Assembly: GCA_017548045.1 (NCBI GenBank)
Contig: JAFYNR010000040.1
Span: 1-64,000, forward strand
Source of the DNA: Clostridia bacterium
GTDB lineage: Bacteria > Bacillota > Clostridia > Oscillospirales > Acutalibacteraceae
Direction: 5' to 3'
Length of the DNA: 64,000 nucleotides
Under the pieces are notes generated by a model. That model did not search any database. It saw nothing but the letters and a program-made list of their open reading frames with translations, and had not been told where the DNA came from. Below are positions 1 to 8,704 of this stretch, in pieces (position 1 is the first letter of the stretch; each line of letters opens with the position of its first letter). The position numbers and the translations under genes are program-made.

Positions 1-145
1 AGCAAGCGTTTCCGCAAAGATTGTCAAGAACGGCAAGGGCAAGAAAATTACCGTTATGACCTACAAGCCCAAGAAGAACTCAAAGAGAAAGATGGGCCAC
101 AGACAGCCTTACACTAAGGTTGAAATCTCTGCTATCAACGCATAA
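1..145 (+). CDS. rplU: 50S ribosomal protein L21, C-terminal part
   Basis: Only the last 47 codons are in the window; the gene begins before base 1 and ends with TAA at 143-145. The visible tail is strongly basic (runs such as [14 protein letters not shown]), which is the conserved rRNA-binding C-terminus of L21. The gene order L21, then a small cysteine protease (Prp), then L27 is the standard arrangement in Firmicutes and supports the call. It is very likely co-transcribed with the two genes that follow. Confidence 0.93.
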   Translation, partial: ASVSAKIVKNGKGKKITVMTYKPKKNSKRKMGHRQPYTKVEISAINA

Positions 146-156
146 GAAATTGACCT

Positions 157-480
157 ATGATTAAGGTCAGATTTTCAGTCGGTAACAGACAGCTGAAAGG
201 CTTTGAAATAAGCGGTCACGCAATGTATGCCGAAAGCGGCAGTGACATAGTCTGTGCTTCGGTTTCCTCAGCGGCATATATGGCAGCAAACACCATAACC
301 GATGTTATCGGTGCTGATGCTGATGCGGCGGCAGGTGACGGCACAATGAGCGTAACCCTTAATCAGCCCAATGAGCAGGCTCAGGCAGTGCTCAGAGGAT
401 TGGAGCTTCATTTGACGGAGCTTTCAAAGCAGTATCCCCAAAACATCAAACTAATCTACGGAGGTGTAAAGAATGCTTAA
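157..480 (+). CDS. prp: Ribosomal-processing cysteine protease Prp
   Basis: A 107-residue protein of the Prp (YsxB) family. In Firmicutes this protease removes the N-terminal extension of ribosomal protein L27 so that L27 can function in the peptidyl-transferase centre. The presumed catalytic pair is visible: His21 in a SGHA motif and Cys33 in DIVCASVS, matching the family's His/Cys spacing. The gene lies between rplU and rpmA, 11 bases after rplU, and overlaps the rpmA start by 8 bases, so translation of protease and substrate is probably coupled. Length is normal for the family. Confidence 0.93.
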   Translation: MIKVRFSVGNRQLKGFEISGHAMYAESGSDIVCASVSSAAYMAANTITDVIGADADAAAGDGTMSVTLNQPNEQAQAVLRGLELHLTELSKQYPQNIKLIYGGVKNA

Positions 481-757
481 GATAAATGTACAGCTTTTCG
501 CTCATAAGAAAGGTATGGGTTCAACCCGTAACGGCCGTGATTCAGAGTCAAAGAGACTCGGTGCTAAGAGAGCAGACGGTCAGTTCGTTCTTGCAGGTAA
601 CATTCTTGTAAGACAGAGAGGTACTCACATCCATCCCGGCAACAACGTTGGCAAGGGTTCAGATGACACTCTCTTCGCTCTCATCGACGGTACAGTTAAG
701 TTCGAGCGTATGGGCAAAGACCGCAAGAAGGTAAGCGTTTACGCAGTTGAGCAGTAA
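473..757 (+). CDS. rpmA: 50S ribosomal protein L27 with cleavable N-terminal extension
   Basis: A 94-residue L27. It contains the family core ([12 protein letters not shown], then [12 protein letters not shown] and HPGNNVGKG). Before the mature start it has the short extension MLKINVQLF followed by AHKKG. This is the Firmicutes-type extension in which Prp cuts after the Phe, leaving a mature protein that starts at Ala10. The start codon lies inside the 3' end of prp, the gene for the processing enzyme. A strong terminator follows 12 bases after the stop. Confidence 0.97.
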   Translation: MLKINVQLFAHKKGMGSTRNGRDSESKRLGAKRADGQFVLAGNILVRQRGTHIHPGNNVGKGSDDTLFALIDGTVKFERMGKDRKKVSVYAVEQ

Positions 758-769
758 TTTACAAAAAGC

Positions 770-802
770 AATCCGCTATGCAATCGCATAGCGGATTTTT
801 TT
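770..802 (+). terminator. Rho-independent terminator after rpmA
   Basis: A perfect 12-base-pair stem (770-781 with 786-797) with a four-base loop, followed by a run of seven T residues. It ends the rplU-prp-rpmA transcript. Confidence 0.93.
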
Positions 803-810
803 GTGTTTTG

Positions 811-883
811 CAATCCTCCGTCATTTTCTTGCGAAAACGCCACCTCCTTTTCAAAGGAGCTGTCCGTAGGACTGAGGGTTGGA
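811..883. repeat. Palindromic intergenic repeat, downstream of the GNAT gene
   Basis: The outer ends read CAATCCTCCGTC and GACTGAGGGTTGG, which are imperfect inverted repeats. The centre CCTCCTTTTCAAAGGAG is a tighter palindrome. A related element lies at 1468-1513 and a partial one at 8348-8370. The organisation resembles small palindromic elements dispersed between genes of gut Clostridia. No coding potential was seen. Confidence 0.6.
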
Positions 884-888
884 GAAAA

Positions 889-1449
889 CTATTTTTTAAT
901 TACATAATAATCAGAATATTCTGTGCCGTCGTGCCCGATAAGCTTTTTATCGGAAAGAGAAAAGCCGAGCGATTTTAATGCAGAAATACGATTGTTTGCG
1001 GAGGGTATCGCTTTTGTTGCTATTTTGTTGCAATGAAAAAGCTTGTAAGTCGGTGAAATAATTATCGTAAGAATATCCGAAATTATATCCGTTTTTTCAT
1101 ATTCGCTTTTTAAATCCAATCTTAATAAACCACAATTCGTAAAATAATCTTTTGCCTTGCGGTGAAAAAGCTCAATTGTACCCACTGACTTTTGTGTGCT
1201 TTTATCAATTATCGACCAGCGAACAAAGCCTTTTCTTTCGTATTCAAAAAACCAATATTCAATAGCTTTTCTCATTTGTTCTTCGGTAGAGTAATAAAAG
1301 GTTTCTCCGTGGCAATTGTCGCTGTTAAAAAACGGAACGGATTTTGTGTCGGAATAGACTTCTAATAAGTCCAAACAATCGTCTAACGAAACAGAACGCA
1401 AAATGTAGTTCTCGTTTTCTAACACAGGACAGTTTTTATAAACATCCAT
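889..1449 (-). CDS. GNAT-family N-acetyltransferase (RimJ/RimL type)
   Basis: A 186-residue protein that looks like the RimL/RimJ group of GNAT acetyltransferases, which move an acetyl group from acetyl-CoA to a protein N-terminus or small amine. Supporting features are the N-terminal strand ENENYILRSVSLDDC, the central KSVGTIELF strand, and a C-terminal region ending SALKSLGFSLSDKKL. The usual Q/RxxGxG/A acetyl-CoA loop is not clear, so the family call is moderate and the substrate unknown. It is more AT-rich than the neighbouring uvrA and is bracketed by palindromic repeats, which suggests an accessory insertion downstream of uvrA. An SD-like GAAAGGA precedes the ATG. Confidence 0.7.
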   Translation of the reverse strand: MDVYKNCPVLENENYILRSVSLDDCLDLLEVYSDTKSVPFFNSDNCHGETFYYSTEEQMRKAIEYWFFEYERKGFVRWSIIDKSTQKSVGTIELFHRKAKDYFTNCGLLRLDLKSEYEKTDIISDILTIIISPTYKLFHCNKIATKAIPSANNRISALKSLGFSLSDKKLIGHDGTEYSDYYVIKK

Positions 1450-1467
1450 ATATCATTTTCCTTTCAC

Positions 1468-1513
1468 ACCTCATCCACCGCAAGCGGTCCCCTTTATCCT
1501 CAAGGAGAAGGCT
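1468..1513. repeat. Palindromic intergenic repeat between uvrA and the GNAT gene
   Basis: Contains CACCTCATCC, the small palindrome ACCGCAAGCGGT, and CCTCAAGGAGAAGGC. Read on the minus strand it resembles part of the element at 811-883, so the two copies flank the GNAT gene in opposite orientations. It may act as a weak terminator or processing site after uvrA. Confidence 0.55.
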
Positions 1514-1519
1514 TTTGTT

Positions 1520-4345
1520 TTATTTCAACACCTTTTTCAGATACATACCCGTATAGGATTTCTTGCATTTTGCAACCTCTTCGGGCGTACCCTGAGCAAC
1601 GATTTCACCGCCGCCGTTGCCGCCCTCGGGGCCAAGGTCAATAATATGGTCGGCAATTTTTATAACGTCAAGATTATGCTCAATAACAATAACCGTGTTG
1701 CCCTTGTCAACAAATTTCTGCAAAACGTCAATGAGCCTGTGAACGTCTGCGGTGTGCAGACCCGTTGTGGGCTCGTCAAGGATATAAACGGTTTTGCCTG
1801 TAGACTGCCTTGCAAGCTCCGTTGCAAGCTTTACTCTTTGAGCCTCACCGCCCGAAAGGGTTGTTGCAGGCTGACCGATTTTAACGTAACCCAGACCTAC
1901 GTCATAAAGCGTTTTGATTTTGCGGTGAATTTTGGGAATGCTTTCAAAGAAATTCATTCCTTCCTCAACCGTCATTTCAAGAACGTCGTGAATATTTTTA
2001 CCCTTGTATCTGACTTCAAGGGTTTCTTTATTGTAACGCTGACCCTTACATACCTCGCAAGGTACGTAAATATCACTCATAAAGTGCATTTCGATTTTAA
2101 CAATGCCGTCGCCCTGGCAGGCTTCGCATCTGCCGCCCTTCACGTTGAATGAAAAACGGTTTGCCTTATATCCTTTTTTCTTTGAGTCAACCGTTGAAGC
2201 GAAAAGCTCACGGATATCGTTGAAAACTCCCGTATAGGTTGCAGGGTTTGAACGGGGAGTTCTGCCGATAGGTGACTGGTCAATGTCAATAACCTTGTCA
2301 AGATGCTCTGTGCCCGTGATGCTGTCGTGCTCGCCTGCAATTTTCTTTGCGCCGTTAAGCTCGGTAACCAGATATTTCTTGAGAATTTCATTGACAAGCG
2401 ACGATTTACCGCTGCCCGAAACGCCCGTTACGCATATGAACTTGCCCAGAGGGAATTCAACGTCAATATTTTTAAGGTTATTTTCTCTTGCACCGTGAAC
2501 GGCGAGAAATTTGCCGTTGCCTTCTCTTCGCTTTTCGGGAAGGGGAATAAATTTCTTTCCGCTGAGATACTGACCCGTAATTGATTTTTCGCAGGCGATA
2601 ATATCCTCAACACTGCCCGAGCATACGATTTCACCGCCGTGAATACCTGCACCGGGCCCTACGTCAACAATGTAGTCTGCGGACATCATGGTTTCTTCAT
2701 CGTGTTCAACAACAATAAGGGTGTTGCCCAGATCGCGGAGATTCTGCAGAGTTTTCAGAAGCTTTGCATTGTCACGCTGATGAAGACCGATGCTTGGCTC
2801 ATCAAGAATATACAGCACACCCATAAGCGACGAGCCTATCTGGGTTGCAAGGCGGATTCTCTGAGCCTCACCGCCGGAAAGCGTTGCGGAAGGACGGGCA
2901 AGAGTAAGGTAATCAAGACCTACGCTTGAAAGGAAATCCAGCCTGTTACGGATTTCTTTTATAATCTGCTCAGCAATCATGGTGTCACGGCTGCTGAGAT
3001 TCATATTGTCAAGAAATTCAATTTCTCCGCCTATGGATTTCTGCGTGAATTCGTCAATATTTATGCCGCCTACGGTAACGCAAAGGGATTCTTTGCGAAG
3101 CCTTGCACCTCCGCATTCGGGACATTTTACCGTTGACATATATGCTTCTATTTCGCCTCTTGACCACTCGCTTGTGGTTTCGCGGTAGCGTCTTTCAAGG
3201 TTGTTGATTACGCCCTCAAAATCCGTCATATACGTGCCGCTGCCGTATTCGCTTTTGCGTTCGAGCTTGATTTTTTTGCCGCCCGTACCGTAAAAAATAA
3301 TATCCTTTGCCTTTTTGGGAAGGTTTTTGAAGGGTGTATCAAGGCTGAAATCATAGGCGTTTGCAATGCCTTCATAATACATCTGAGCGATGGTGCCGCC
3401 GTCAGAAACCGACCAGCCGCTTGCTTTTATTGCACCTTCACGGATTGAAAGATTGGGGTCGGGGACAACCATTTTCGGATCAACCTGCATCAGCACACCG
3501 ATGCCCGAGCATTTGGGGCAGGCGCCGAAGGGATTGTTGAATGAGAATGAACGGGGCTCAAGCTCCTCAATGCTTACTCCGTGTTCAGGGCAGGCATAGT
3601 TAAGTGAAAACAATAATTCTTCACTTCCTGCAACATCAACAAGCAGAAGCCCTTCGGTAAGATTAGTTGCGGTTTCGATTGAGTCTGCAAGCCTTGAACG
3701 GATTCCGTCTTTTATGATAAGTCGGTCAACCACCACCTCAATGTTATGCTTTATATTCTTTTCAAGCTTTATATCCTCCGAGAGGTCGTAGATTATGCCG
3801 TCAATACGCACTCTTGCAAAGCCCTGCTTGCGGATATGCTCAAGCTCTTTTACGTATTCGCCCTTTTTGCCTCTTGCAATGGGTGCCATAATCTGAATTT
3901 TGGTGCCCTCATCAAGCGAAAGCACCTGCTTTGTGATATCGTCAACGGTCTGTCTGCTGATTTCTCTGCCGCATTCGGGGCAGTGCGGTATGCCTGCTCT
4001 TGCGTAAAGCAGACGCAGATAATCGTAAATCTCCGTTACCGTGCCTACGGTTGAACGGGGATTTTTTGACGTGGTTTTCTGGTCAATGGATATGGCAGGT
4101 GAAAGACCTTCGATGCTTTCAACGTTGGGCTTTTCCATCTGACCGAGGAACTGCCTTGCGTATGATGACAGGGATTCAACGTATCTGCGCTGACCCTCGG
4201 CATAAATCGTATCGAAGGCAAGGGATGATTTTCCGCTGCCCGAAAGACCCGTGAAAACTACCAGCTTATCACGGGGGATTGATATATCAACGTTTTTCAG
4301 GTTGTGCTCTTTTGCACCCTTGACGGTAAGATTTTTTATTGCCAT
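1520..4345 (-). CDS. uvrA: Excinuclease ABC subunit A
   Basis: UvrA, 941 residues, a normal full length. It is the damage-sensing ATPase of nucleotide excision repair, acting as a dimer that loads UvrB. Visible features: the first Walker [10 protein letters not shown] near residue 33, the [19 protein letters not shown] segment, zinc-binding CPECG pairs, two ABC signature LSGGEAQR motifs (near residues 490 and 830), a second Walker [10 protein letters not shown], the large C-terminal zinc module (CEACQGDG with CEVCKGQ), and Walker B ILDEP sequences in both halves. It begins one base after the uvrB stop codon region, so uvrB-uvrA is a tight operon under the SOS-type promoter at 6344-6372. Confidence 0.98.
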   Translation of the reverse strand: MAIKNLTVKGAKEHNLKNVDISIPRDKLVVFTGLSGSGKSSLAFDTIYAEGQRRYVESLSSYARQFLGQMEKPNVESIEGLSPAISIDQKTTSKNPRSTVGTVTEIYDYLRLLYARAGIPHCPECGREISRQTVDDITKQVLSLDEGTKIQIMAPIARGKKGEYVKELEHIRKQGFARVRIDGIIYDLSEDIKLEKNIKHNIEVVVDRLIIKDGIRSRLADSIETATNLTEGLLLVDVAGSEELLFSLNYACPEHGVSIEELEPRSFSFNNPFGACPKCSGIGVLMQVDPKMVVPDPNLSIREGAIKASGWSVSDGGTIAQMYYEGIANAYDFSLDTPFKNLPKKAKDIIFYGTGGKKIKLERKSEYGSGTYMTDFEGVINNLERRYRETTSEWSRGEIEAYMSTVKCPECGGARLRKESLCVTVGGINIDEFTQKSIGGEIEFLDNMNLSSRDTMIAEQIIKEIRNRLDFLSSVGLDYLTLARPSATLSGGEAQRIRLATQIGSSLMGVLYILDEPSIGLHQRDNAKLLKTLQNLRDLGNTLIVVEHDEETMMSADYIVDVGPGAGIHGGEIVCSGSVEDIIACEKSITGQYLSGKKFIPLPEKRREGNGKFLAVHGARENNLKNIDVEFPLGKFICVTGVSGSGKSSLVNEILKKYLVTELNGAKKIAGEHDSITGTEHLDKVIDIDQSPIGRTPRSNPATYTGVFNDIRELFASTVDSKKKGYKANRFSFNVKGGRCEACQGDGIVKIEMHFMSDIYVPCEVCKGQRYNKETLEVRYKGKNIHDVLEMTVEEGMNFFESIPKIHRKIKTLYDVGLGYVKIGQPATTLSGGEAQRVKLATELARQSTGKTVYILDEPTTGLHTADVHRLIDVLQKFVDKGNTVIVIEHNLDVIKIADHIIDLGPEGGNGGGEIVAQGTPEEVAKCKKSYTGMYLKKVLK

Positions 4346-6304
4346 TTATTTACCTCTTCTGAGTTTTTCGATTTTATCTCTTAGATATGCGGCGTGCTCA
4401 AATTCAAGTATCTTTGCTGCCGCCTTCATTTCTGCGGTGAGCCTTATAATCATTGCTTCACGCTCTTTACGGCTCATCTTTGAAATTGCCTTGTCATCAT
4501 CTGCCTTTGCCGAAATTTCAATAATTTCGTGAACGTCCTTGACGATTGTTCTGGGCGTGATACCGTGCTCCTCATTGTATTTCATCTGCTTCTGTCTGCG
4601 GCGCTCTGTTTCCGTAATTGCCTTTTCCATTGACGGAGTTACGCTGTCGGCATACATTATAACCGTACCTTCCGAATTTCGTGCGGCTCTGCCTATGGTT
4701 TGAACAAGGGATGTTTCCGAACGCAGGAAGCCTTCCTTATCCGCATCAAGAATTGCAACCAGTGATACCTCGGGAATATCAAGTCCCTCACGGAGAAGGT
4801 TTATTCCGATAAGCACGTCGAATTCACCAATACGCAGACCCCTTATGATTTCCATTCGCTCAATGGTATCAACGTCGTGGTGCATATAGCGCACCTTAAT
4901 ATCGAGATTTTCAAGATAATCCGTAAGATCCTCCGCCATACGCTTTGTCAGGGTTGTGACGAGCACCCTCTCGCCCTTTGCGGTACATGTGTTGATTTCG
5001 GAAACAAGGTCGTCGATCTGCCCCTCCGTGGGTCTTACGGAAATTTCGGGGTCAAGCAGCCCCGTGGGTCTGATAACCTGCTCCGCAATACGGGAGCTTC
5101 TTTCTTTTTCGAACTCACCCGGAGTTGCGCTTACAAATATTTTTTGCCCGCTTCTTTCATAGAATTCATCAAAGGTAAGAGGTCTGTTATCATAAGCTGA
5201 GGGCAGGCGGAAGCCGAAATTGATAAGGCTTTCCTTTCTTGCCCTGTCGCCGCCGTACATTGCTCTTACCTGTGGCAGAGTAACGTGGGATTCGTCAACA
5301 AAAAGCAGAAAATCATCGGGAAAATAGTTAAGCAGAGTAAAGGGCGCCGAGCCTGCGGGTCTGCCCGACATAACTCTTGAGTAGTTTTCGATTCCCTTGC
5401 AAAAGCCTGTTTCACGGAGCATTTCGATATCGTATTCCGTGCGTTGCTTTATGCGCTGTGCCTCAAGAAGCTTGCCGTTTTCTTCAAAGTATTTCACACG
5501 GTCAAGCATTTCCTCATATATATTTTTAATGGATTTTTCCATTTTATCGGGTGCGATTACGTAGTGTGATGCAGGGTAGATTGCGGCATGGGAAAGCACA
5601 CTTTTAACCTGACCTGTGAGAGCGTTGATTTCGCTTATTCTGTCAATCTCATCACCGAAAAATTCAACTCTTATGCCGTTTTCGTTTGAATAAACGGGGA
5701 AGATTTCAACAACGTCGCCTCTGACTCTGAACTTGTTACGGCTGAAATCAATATCGTTTCTCTCATACTGAATTTCAACCAGCTTTTCAATCAGCTCATC
5801 CCTGCTTTTTTCCATTCCCGTGCGCAGAGAGATAACCATACTGCGGTAGTCAATGGGGTCGCCCAGTGTGTAAATGCAGGATACGCTTGCAACGATAATA
5901 ACGTCGCGTCTTTCGGATAAAGCGGAGGTTGCGGAATGGCGGAGCTTATCGATTTCATCGTTGACGGCGGAATCTTTTTCGATGTAAGTGTCGGTTGTGG
6001 GAATATATGCTTCGGGCTGATAATAGTCATAGTATGAAACGAAATATTCAACCGCATTGTCCGGGAAGAATTCGCGGAATTCCGAGCAAAGCTGTGCCGC
6101 AAGGGTTTTGTTGTGGGCAAGCACAAGAGTAGGTCGGTTGACCTTTTCTATGATGTTTGCCATTGTGAAGGTCTTACCCGAACCGGTTACACCCAGCAGG
6201 GTTTGCTCGGTGCAGCCTTTGTTAATGCCGTCAACAAGCTCGGCTATTGCCTGAGGCTGGTCGCCCGTAGGCTTGTATTTTGATTTCAGCACAAACTTAT
6301 CCAT
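4346..6304 (-). CDS. uvrB: Excinuclease ABC subunit B
   Basis: UvrB, 652 residues. It is the helicase-like central subunit of nucleotide excision repair, receiving damage from UvrA and recruiting UvrC. Visible features: Walker A GVTGSGKT at 38-45, the beta-hairpin region [12 protein letters not shown] that clamps DNA, the DESH helicase motif, the QTIGRAARN motif VI, and a C-terminal UVR domain ([17 protein letters not shown]). First gene of the uvrB-uvrA operon. Its promoter overlaps closely with a Gram-positive LexA box, so damage-inducible expression is expected. Confidence 0.98.
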   Translation of the reverse strand: MDKFVLKSKYKPTGDQPQAIAELVDGINKGCTEQTLLGVTGSGKTFTMANIIEKVNRPTLVLAHNKTLAAQLCSEFREFFPDNAVEYFVSYYDYYQPEAYIPTTDTYIEKDSAVNDEIDKLRHSATSALSERRDVIIVASVSCIYTLGDPIDYRSMVISLRTGMEKSRDELIEKLVEIQYERNDIDFSRNKFRVRGDVVEIFPVYSNENGIRVEFFGDEIDRISEINALTGQVKSVLSHAAIYPASHYVIAPDKMEKSIKNIYEEMLDRVKYFEENGKLLEAQRIKQRTEYDIEMLRETGFCKGIENYSRVMSGRPAGSAPFTLLNYFPDDFLLFVDESHVTLPQVRAMYGGDRARKESLINFGFRLPSAYDNRPLTFDEFYERSGQKIFVSATPGEFEKERSSRIAEQVIRPTGLLDPEISVRPTEGQIDDLVSEINTCTAKGERVLVTTLTKRMAEDLTDYLENLDIKVRYMHHDVDTIERMEIIRGLRIGEFDVLIGINLLREGLDIPEVSLVAILDADKEGFLRSETSLVQTIGRAARNSEGTVIMYADSVTPSMEKAITETERRRQKQMKYNEEHGITPRTIVKDVHEIIEISAKADDDKAISKMSRKEREAMIIRLTAEMKAAAKILEFEHAAYLRDKIEKLRRGK

Positions 6305-6326
6305 ACTTTCCTCCCGTTTTAATTAT

Positions 6327-6338
6327 GAACAAATGTTC
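6327..6338. promoter_or_regulatory. LexA (SOS) box upstream of uvrB
   Basis: The palindrome GAACAAATGTTC fits the Gram-positive LexA/DinR core GAAC-N4-GTTC, including purine/pyrimidine choices in the centre. It sits just downstream of the -10 of the uvrB promoter, where a repressor would block initiation. Confidence 0.85.
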
Positions 6339-6343
6339 TAATT

Positions 6344-6372
6344 ATTATAACACAAATATTTTTAAATGTAAA
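6344..6372 (-). promoter_or_regulatory. Sigma-A promoter of uvrB-uvrA
   Basis: On the minus strand: -35 TTTACA (6367-6372), a 17-base spacer and a perfect -10 TATAAT (6344-6349), immediately followed by the LexA box. Confidence 0.88.
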
Positions 6373-6452
6373 CTGTTATTTTTTGTTTCTGCTAAATTTG
6401 TTTTGAAAGTAAACATATTTCATAAACGGATATCATATCATCCTAATGTTTG

Positions 6453-6481
6453 TTGACATTTTCAACAAATAGTGATATTAT
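6453..6481 (+). promoter_or_regulatory. Sigma-A promoter of rfbA
   Basis: Perfect -35 TTGACA (6453-6458), 17-base spacer, -10 TATTAT (6476-6481). It drives rfbA-rfbC and possibly the DUF378 gene. Confidence 0.85.
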
Positions 6482-6530
6482 AACTGTGGCAAATTTTGTT
6501 TTGCGGTAAATATGAAACGGAGTGTTTTGT

Positions 6531-7475
6531 ATGAAAGGTATAATTCTGGCAGGCGGCTCGGGTACAAGGCTCTATCCTCTCACAATGGTAACCAGTAAGC
6601 AGCTTTTGCCCGTTTATGATAAACCCATGATTTATTATCCTTTGTCAACCCTTATGCTTGCAGGTATCAGAGAAATTCTGATTATTTCAACACCTGCGGA
6701 TACACCCAAATTCGAGGAGCTTTTAGGCAGCGGAAGGCAGTTCGGCCTTAATCTTTCATATGCCGTGCAGGAAAGCCCCGAAGGTCTTGCACAGGCATTT
6801 ATCATCGGCGAAAAATTCATCGGTGACGATGACGTTGCAATGGTGCTTGGTGACAACATATTTTACGGCAACGGTCTGGGCCATATGCTCAGGCAGGCTG
6901 CCAAAAATAAAGGCAGAGCAACCATTTTCGGTTATTATGTTGACAATCCTCAGGCGTTCGGCGTTGTTGAATTTGATGAAAACGGAATTCCCGTTTCCAT
7001 TGAAGAAAAGCCCGAGGTTCCCAAGTCGAACTATGCGGTAACAGGTCTTTATTTCTACGACAACAGAGTTGTGGAATATGCGAAATCATTGAAGCCTTCA
7101 AAGCGTGGGGAGCTTGAAATAACGGATATAAACCAGATGTATCTTAAAAACGGCGACCTTGATATAAAGCTTATGGGCAGAGGCTTTGCCTGGCTTGATA
7201 CGGGAACGGTTGAAAATCTGATGGATGCGGCAAATTTCATCAAAACTGTTGAAAAGCTTCAGGGAATCAAGATTTCGGCTCCCGAAGAAATTGCATATAA
7301 TATGCGTTGGATAAGCCGCGAAGCCCTTCTTCGCTCGGCTGAAAAATACGGAAAGTCATCCTACGGTCAGCATCTGCGTTCGGTTGCAGAGGGCAAAATT
7401 CTTTATACCGGCGGCAAGCCCGGCGAAAGACCGTGTTGGGGTGTGGAAGGTAATCTTAACTATGAAACTGACTGA
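6531..7475 (+). CDS. rfbA: Glucose-1-phosphate thymidylyltransferase
   Basis: RfbA/RmlA, 314 residues from the ATG at 6531. A GTG lies nine bases upstream, but the SD-like ACGGAG is placed correctly for the ATG. The enzyme joins dTTP and glucose-1-phosphate to make dTDP-glucose, the first step to dTDP-L-rhamnose. Motifs: [11 protein letters not shown] near residue 8 (nucleotide binding), [30 protein letters not shown] and GFAWLDTGT, all highly typical. It overlaps rfbC by 14 bases. The other two rhamnose-pathway genes (rfbB, rfbD) are not in this window. Confidence 0.96.
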   Translation: MKGIILAGGSGTRLYPLTMVTSKQLLPVYDKPMIYYPLSTLMLAGIREILIISTPADTPKFEELLGSGRQFGLNLSYAVQESPEGLAQAFIIGEKFIGDDDVAMVLGDNIFYGNGLGHMLRQAAKNKGRATIFGYYVDNPQAFGVVEFDENGIPVSIEEKPEVPKSNYAVTGLYFYDNRVVEYAKSLKPSKRGELEITDINQMYLKNGDLDIKLMGRGFAWLDTGTVENLMDAANFIKTVEKLQGIKISAPEEIAYNMRWISREALLRSAEKYGKSSYGQHLRSVAEGKILYTGGKPGERPCWGVEGNLNYETD

Positions 7476-8013
7476 AACGGCGGTTAAAGGTGTTTTTGAG
7501 GCAGAGCCCAAGGTTTTCGGTGATAACCGAGGCTGGTTTTGCGAAACATATTCAAAAAAAGAGTTTGAAGAAGCAGGTATAGAGGCGGATTTTGTTCAGG
7601 ATAACCGTTCCTTTTCTGCCAAAAAAGGCACTCTCCGAGGTTTGCACTGCCAGAAAAATCCTATGGCGCAGGCAAAGCTTGTGAGCTGTATCAAGGGCAG
7701 AATTCTTGACGTTGCCGTTGATATAAGAGAAGGCTCGCCTACGTATATGAAATGGGTTGCGGTTGAACTCAGTGAAGAAAACAAAAAAATGCTTTATATT
7801 CCCAAGGGTTGCCTTCACGGATTTGTAACCCTTACGGATGATGTTGAGATTTCATATAAGGTTGATGAATTCTATTCACCCGAAAATGACAGAAGCATAG
7901 CCTTTGCCGACCCTGAAATAGGCGTTGAATGGGGGATTACGGACCCTGTTCTTTCCGAAAAAGATAAAAACGCACCGCTTTTCAAAGACAGCGACGTAAA
8001 ATTTGAATTTTAA
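7462..8013 (+). CDS. rfbC: dTDP-4-dehydrorhamnose 3,5-epimerase
   Basis: RfbC/RmlC, 183 residues from the ATG at 7462, normal length. It is a cupin-fold epimerase acting third in dTDP-L-rhamnose synthesis. The catalytic His62 lies in RGLHCQ and Lys72 ten residues later, matching the family pair. The IPKGCLHGF strand is the conserved cupin motif. The start overlaps the end of rfbA by 14 bases, with a GAAGG ribosome site inside rfbA, so the two are translationally coupled. dTDP-rhamnose normally feeds cell-wall polysaccharide. Confidence 0.95.
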   Translation: MKLTETAVKGVFEAEPKVFGDNRGWFCETYSKKEFEEAGIEADFVQDNRSFSAKKGTLRGLHCQKNPMAQAKLVSCIKGRILDVAVDIREGSPTYMKWVAVELSEENKKMLYIPKGCLHGFVTLTDDVEISYKVDEFYSPENDRSIAFADPEIGVEWGITDPVLSEKDKNAPLFKDSDVKFEF

Positions 8014-8082
8014 TTTTTTTTGAATAAATCCTTCGTTTGGTGCTCATACTATGCGTGAAAAGCAAGTAAGGAGTTGAAACGA

Positions 8083-8307
8083 ATGCTTGATAAAATTTCA
8101 CTGGTCCTTGTAATAATCGGTGCACTTAATTGGGGCAGTATCGGTCTGTTTCAGTTTGACCTTGTGGCTTGGATTTTCGGCGGTCAGGGAGCAATTCTCA
8201 GCAGAATTGTTTACACTCTTGTTGCCCTTGCGGGTATCTGGTGCATTTCCCTGCTTTTCAGAGAATCCGAAACTGCAATCACCGCAGGCGACTCGGACGA
8301 TATGTAA
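8083..8307 (+). CDS. DUF378 family small membrane protein
   Basis: A 74-residue protein from the ATG at 8083, chosen because AAGGAG lies nine bases upstream; an in-frame TTG further upstream is less well placed. It has two membrane segments (roughly residues 6-28 and 40-60) and the conserved DUF378 start, in which a hydrophobic helix is followed by GALNWG and a FQFDLV segment. The function of DUF378 is unknown. It follows rfbC by 69 bases with no terminator between, and a strong terminator follows it. Confidence 0.85.
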   Translation: MLDKISLVLVIIGALNWGSIGLFQFDLVAWIFGGQGAILSRIVYTLVALAGIWCISLLFRESETAITAGDSDDM

Positions 8308-8313
8308 AAAATA

Positions 8314-8344
8314 AACCGTCGACAGTGTCGGCGGTTGTTTTTTT
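8314..8344 (+). terminator. Terminator after the DUF378 gene
   Basis: Ten-pair stem with one mismatch (8314-8323 with 8327-8336), three-base loop, then a T-run through 8344. Confidence 0.88.
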
Positions 8345-8347
8345 GAT

Positions 8348-8370
8348 AGCTTCCTCTTGAGGGGAAGGAG
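8348..8370. repeat. Partial palindromic intergenic repeat
   Basis: AGCTTCCTCTTGAGGGGAAGGAG is imperfectly palindromic (CTTCCTC..GAGGGGAAG) and resembles the outer part of the element at 1468-1513 read on the minus strand. It abuts the 3' end of the small membrane protein gene. Confidence 0.45.
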
Positions 8371-8372
8371 AA

Positions 8373-8654
8373 CTATTTGTTTTTGGGAAGATACAAAGTT
8401 AAGAAAGTTACCGCAATATAAATAATATATGCCGTTGCTTGGTTGATATCAATGGAAAATTCACGGCTGAAAATCAGATAAGGAACGGCAGCGATTAAAC
8501 TGAAAATGAATGTTGTTGCAATAGCTTTGCCGAGAGGCAGAGCTTCTTTTTTTATCATGAATCTGTAAACAGCAACGAAAACACCGTAAAACAGCGAATA
8601 CATCAACAAATAAATGAGCACAAGCGGTGAAAATTCAAGTGAATTGATGTTCAT
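8373..8654 (-). CDS. Small three-helix membrane protein, unknown function
   Basis: A 93-residue protein with three predicted membrane segments (about residues 10-32, 43-62 and 70-88) separated by short basic turns such as RFMIKKE. It ends with the basic tail PKNK. No family was recognised. The ribosome site AAGGAG lies upstream of the ATG. It lies between two small repeats (8348-8370 and 8680-8702), downstream of rqcH on the same strand, so it may be an accessory insertion. The composition, codon use and good RBS favour a real gene, but its role is unknown. Confidence 0.65.
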   Translation of the reverse strand: MNINSLEFSPLVLIYLLMYSLFYGVFVAVYRFMIKKEALPLGKAIATTFIFSLIAAVPYLIFSREFSIDINQATAYIIYIAVTFLTLYLPKNK

Positions 8655-8679
8655 AAATCCTGTCTCCTTGATGAATTAT

Positions 8680-8702
8680 GTAGGGGCGATTCACGAATCG
8701 CC
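8680..8702. repeat. Short palindromic repeat (GGCGATTCACGAATCGCC core)
   Basis: GTAGGGGCGATTCACGAATCGCC contains an 18-base hairpin core, with 7-8 paired bases around a short loop. From memory, similar GGGCGATTCGTGAATCGCCC elements occur dispersed in many Clostridia. It lies two bases from the rqcH stop codon. Confidence 0.6.
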
Positions 8703-8704
8703 TG

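Noticed and set aside
6522-6530. GTG start for rfbA three codons upstream
   Set aside because: The ACGGAG ribosome site would overlap this start, whereas the ATG at 6531 is correctly spaced and matches the family N-terminus.
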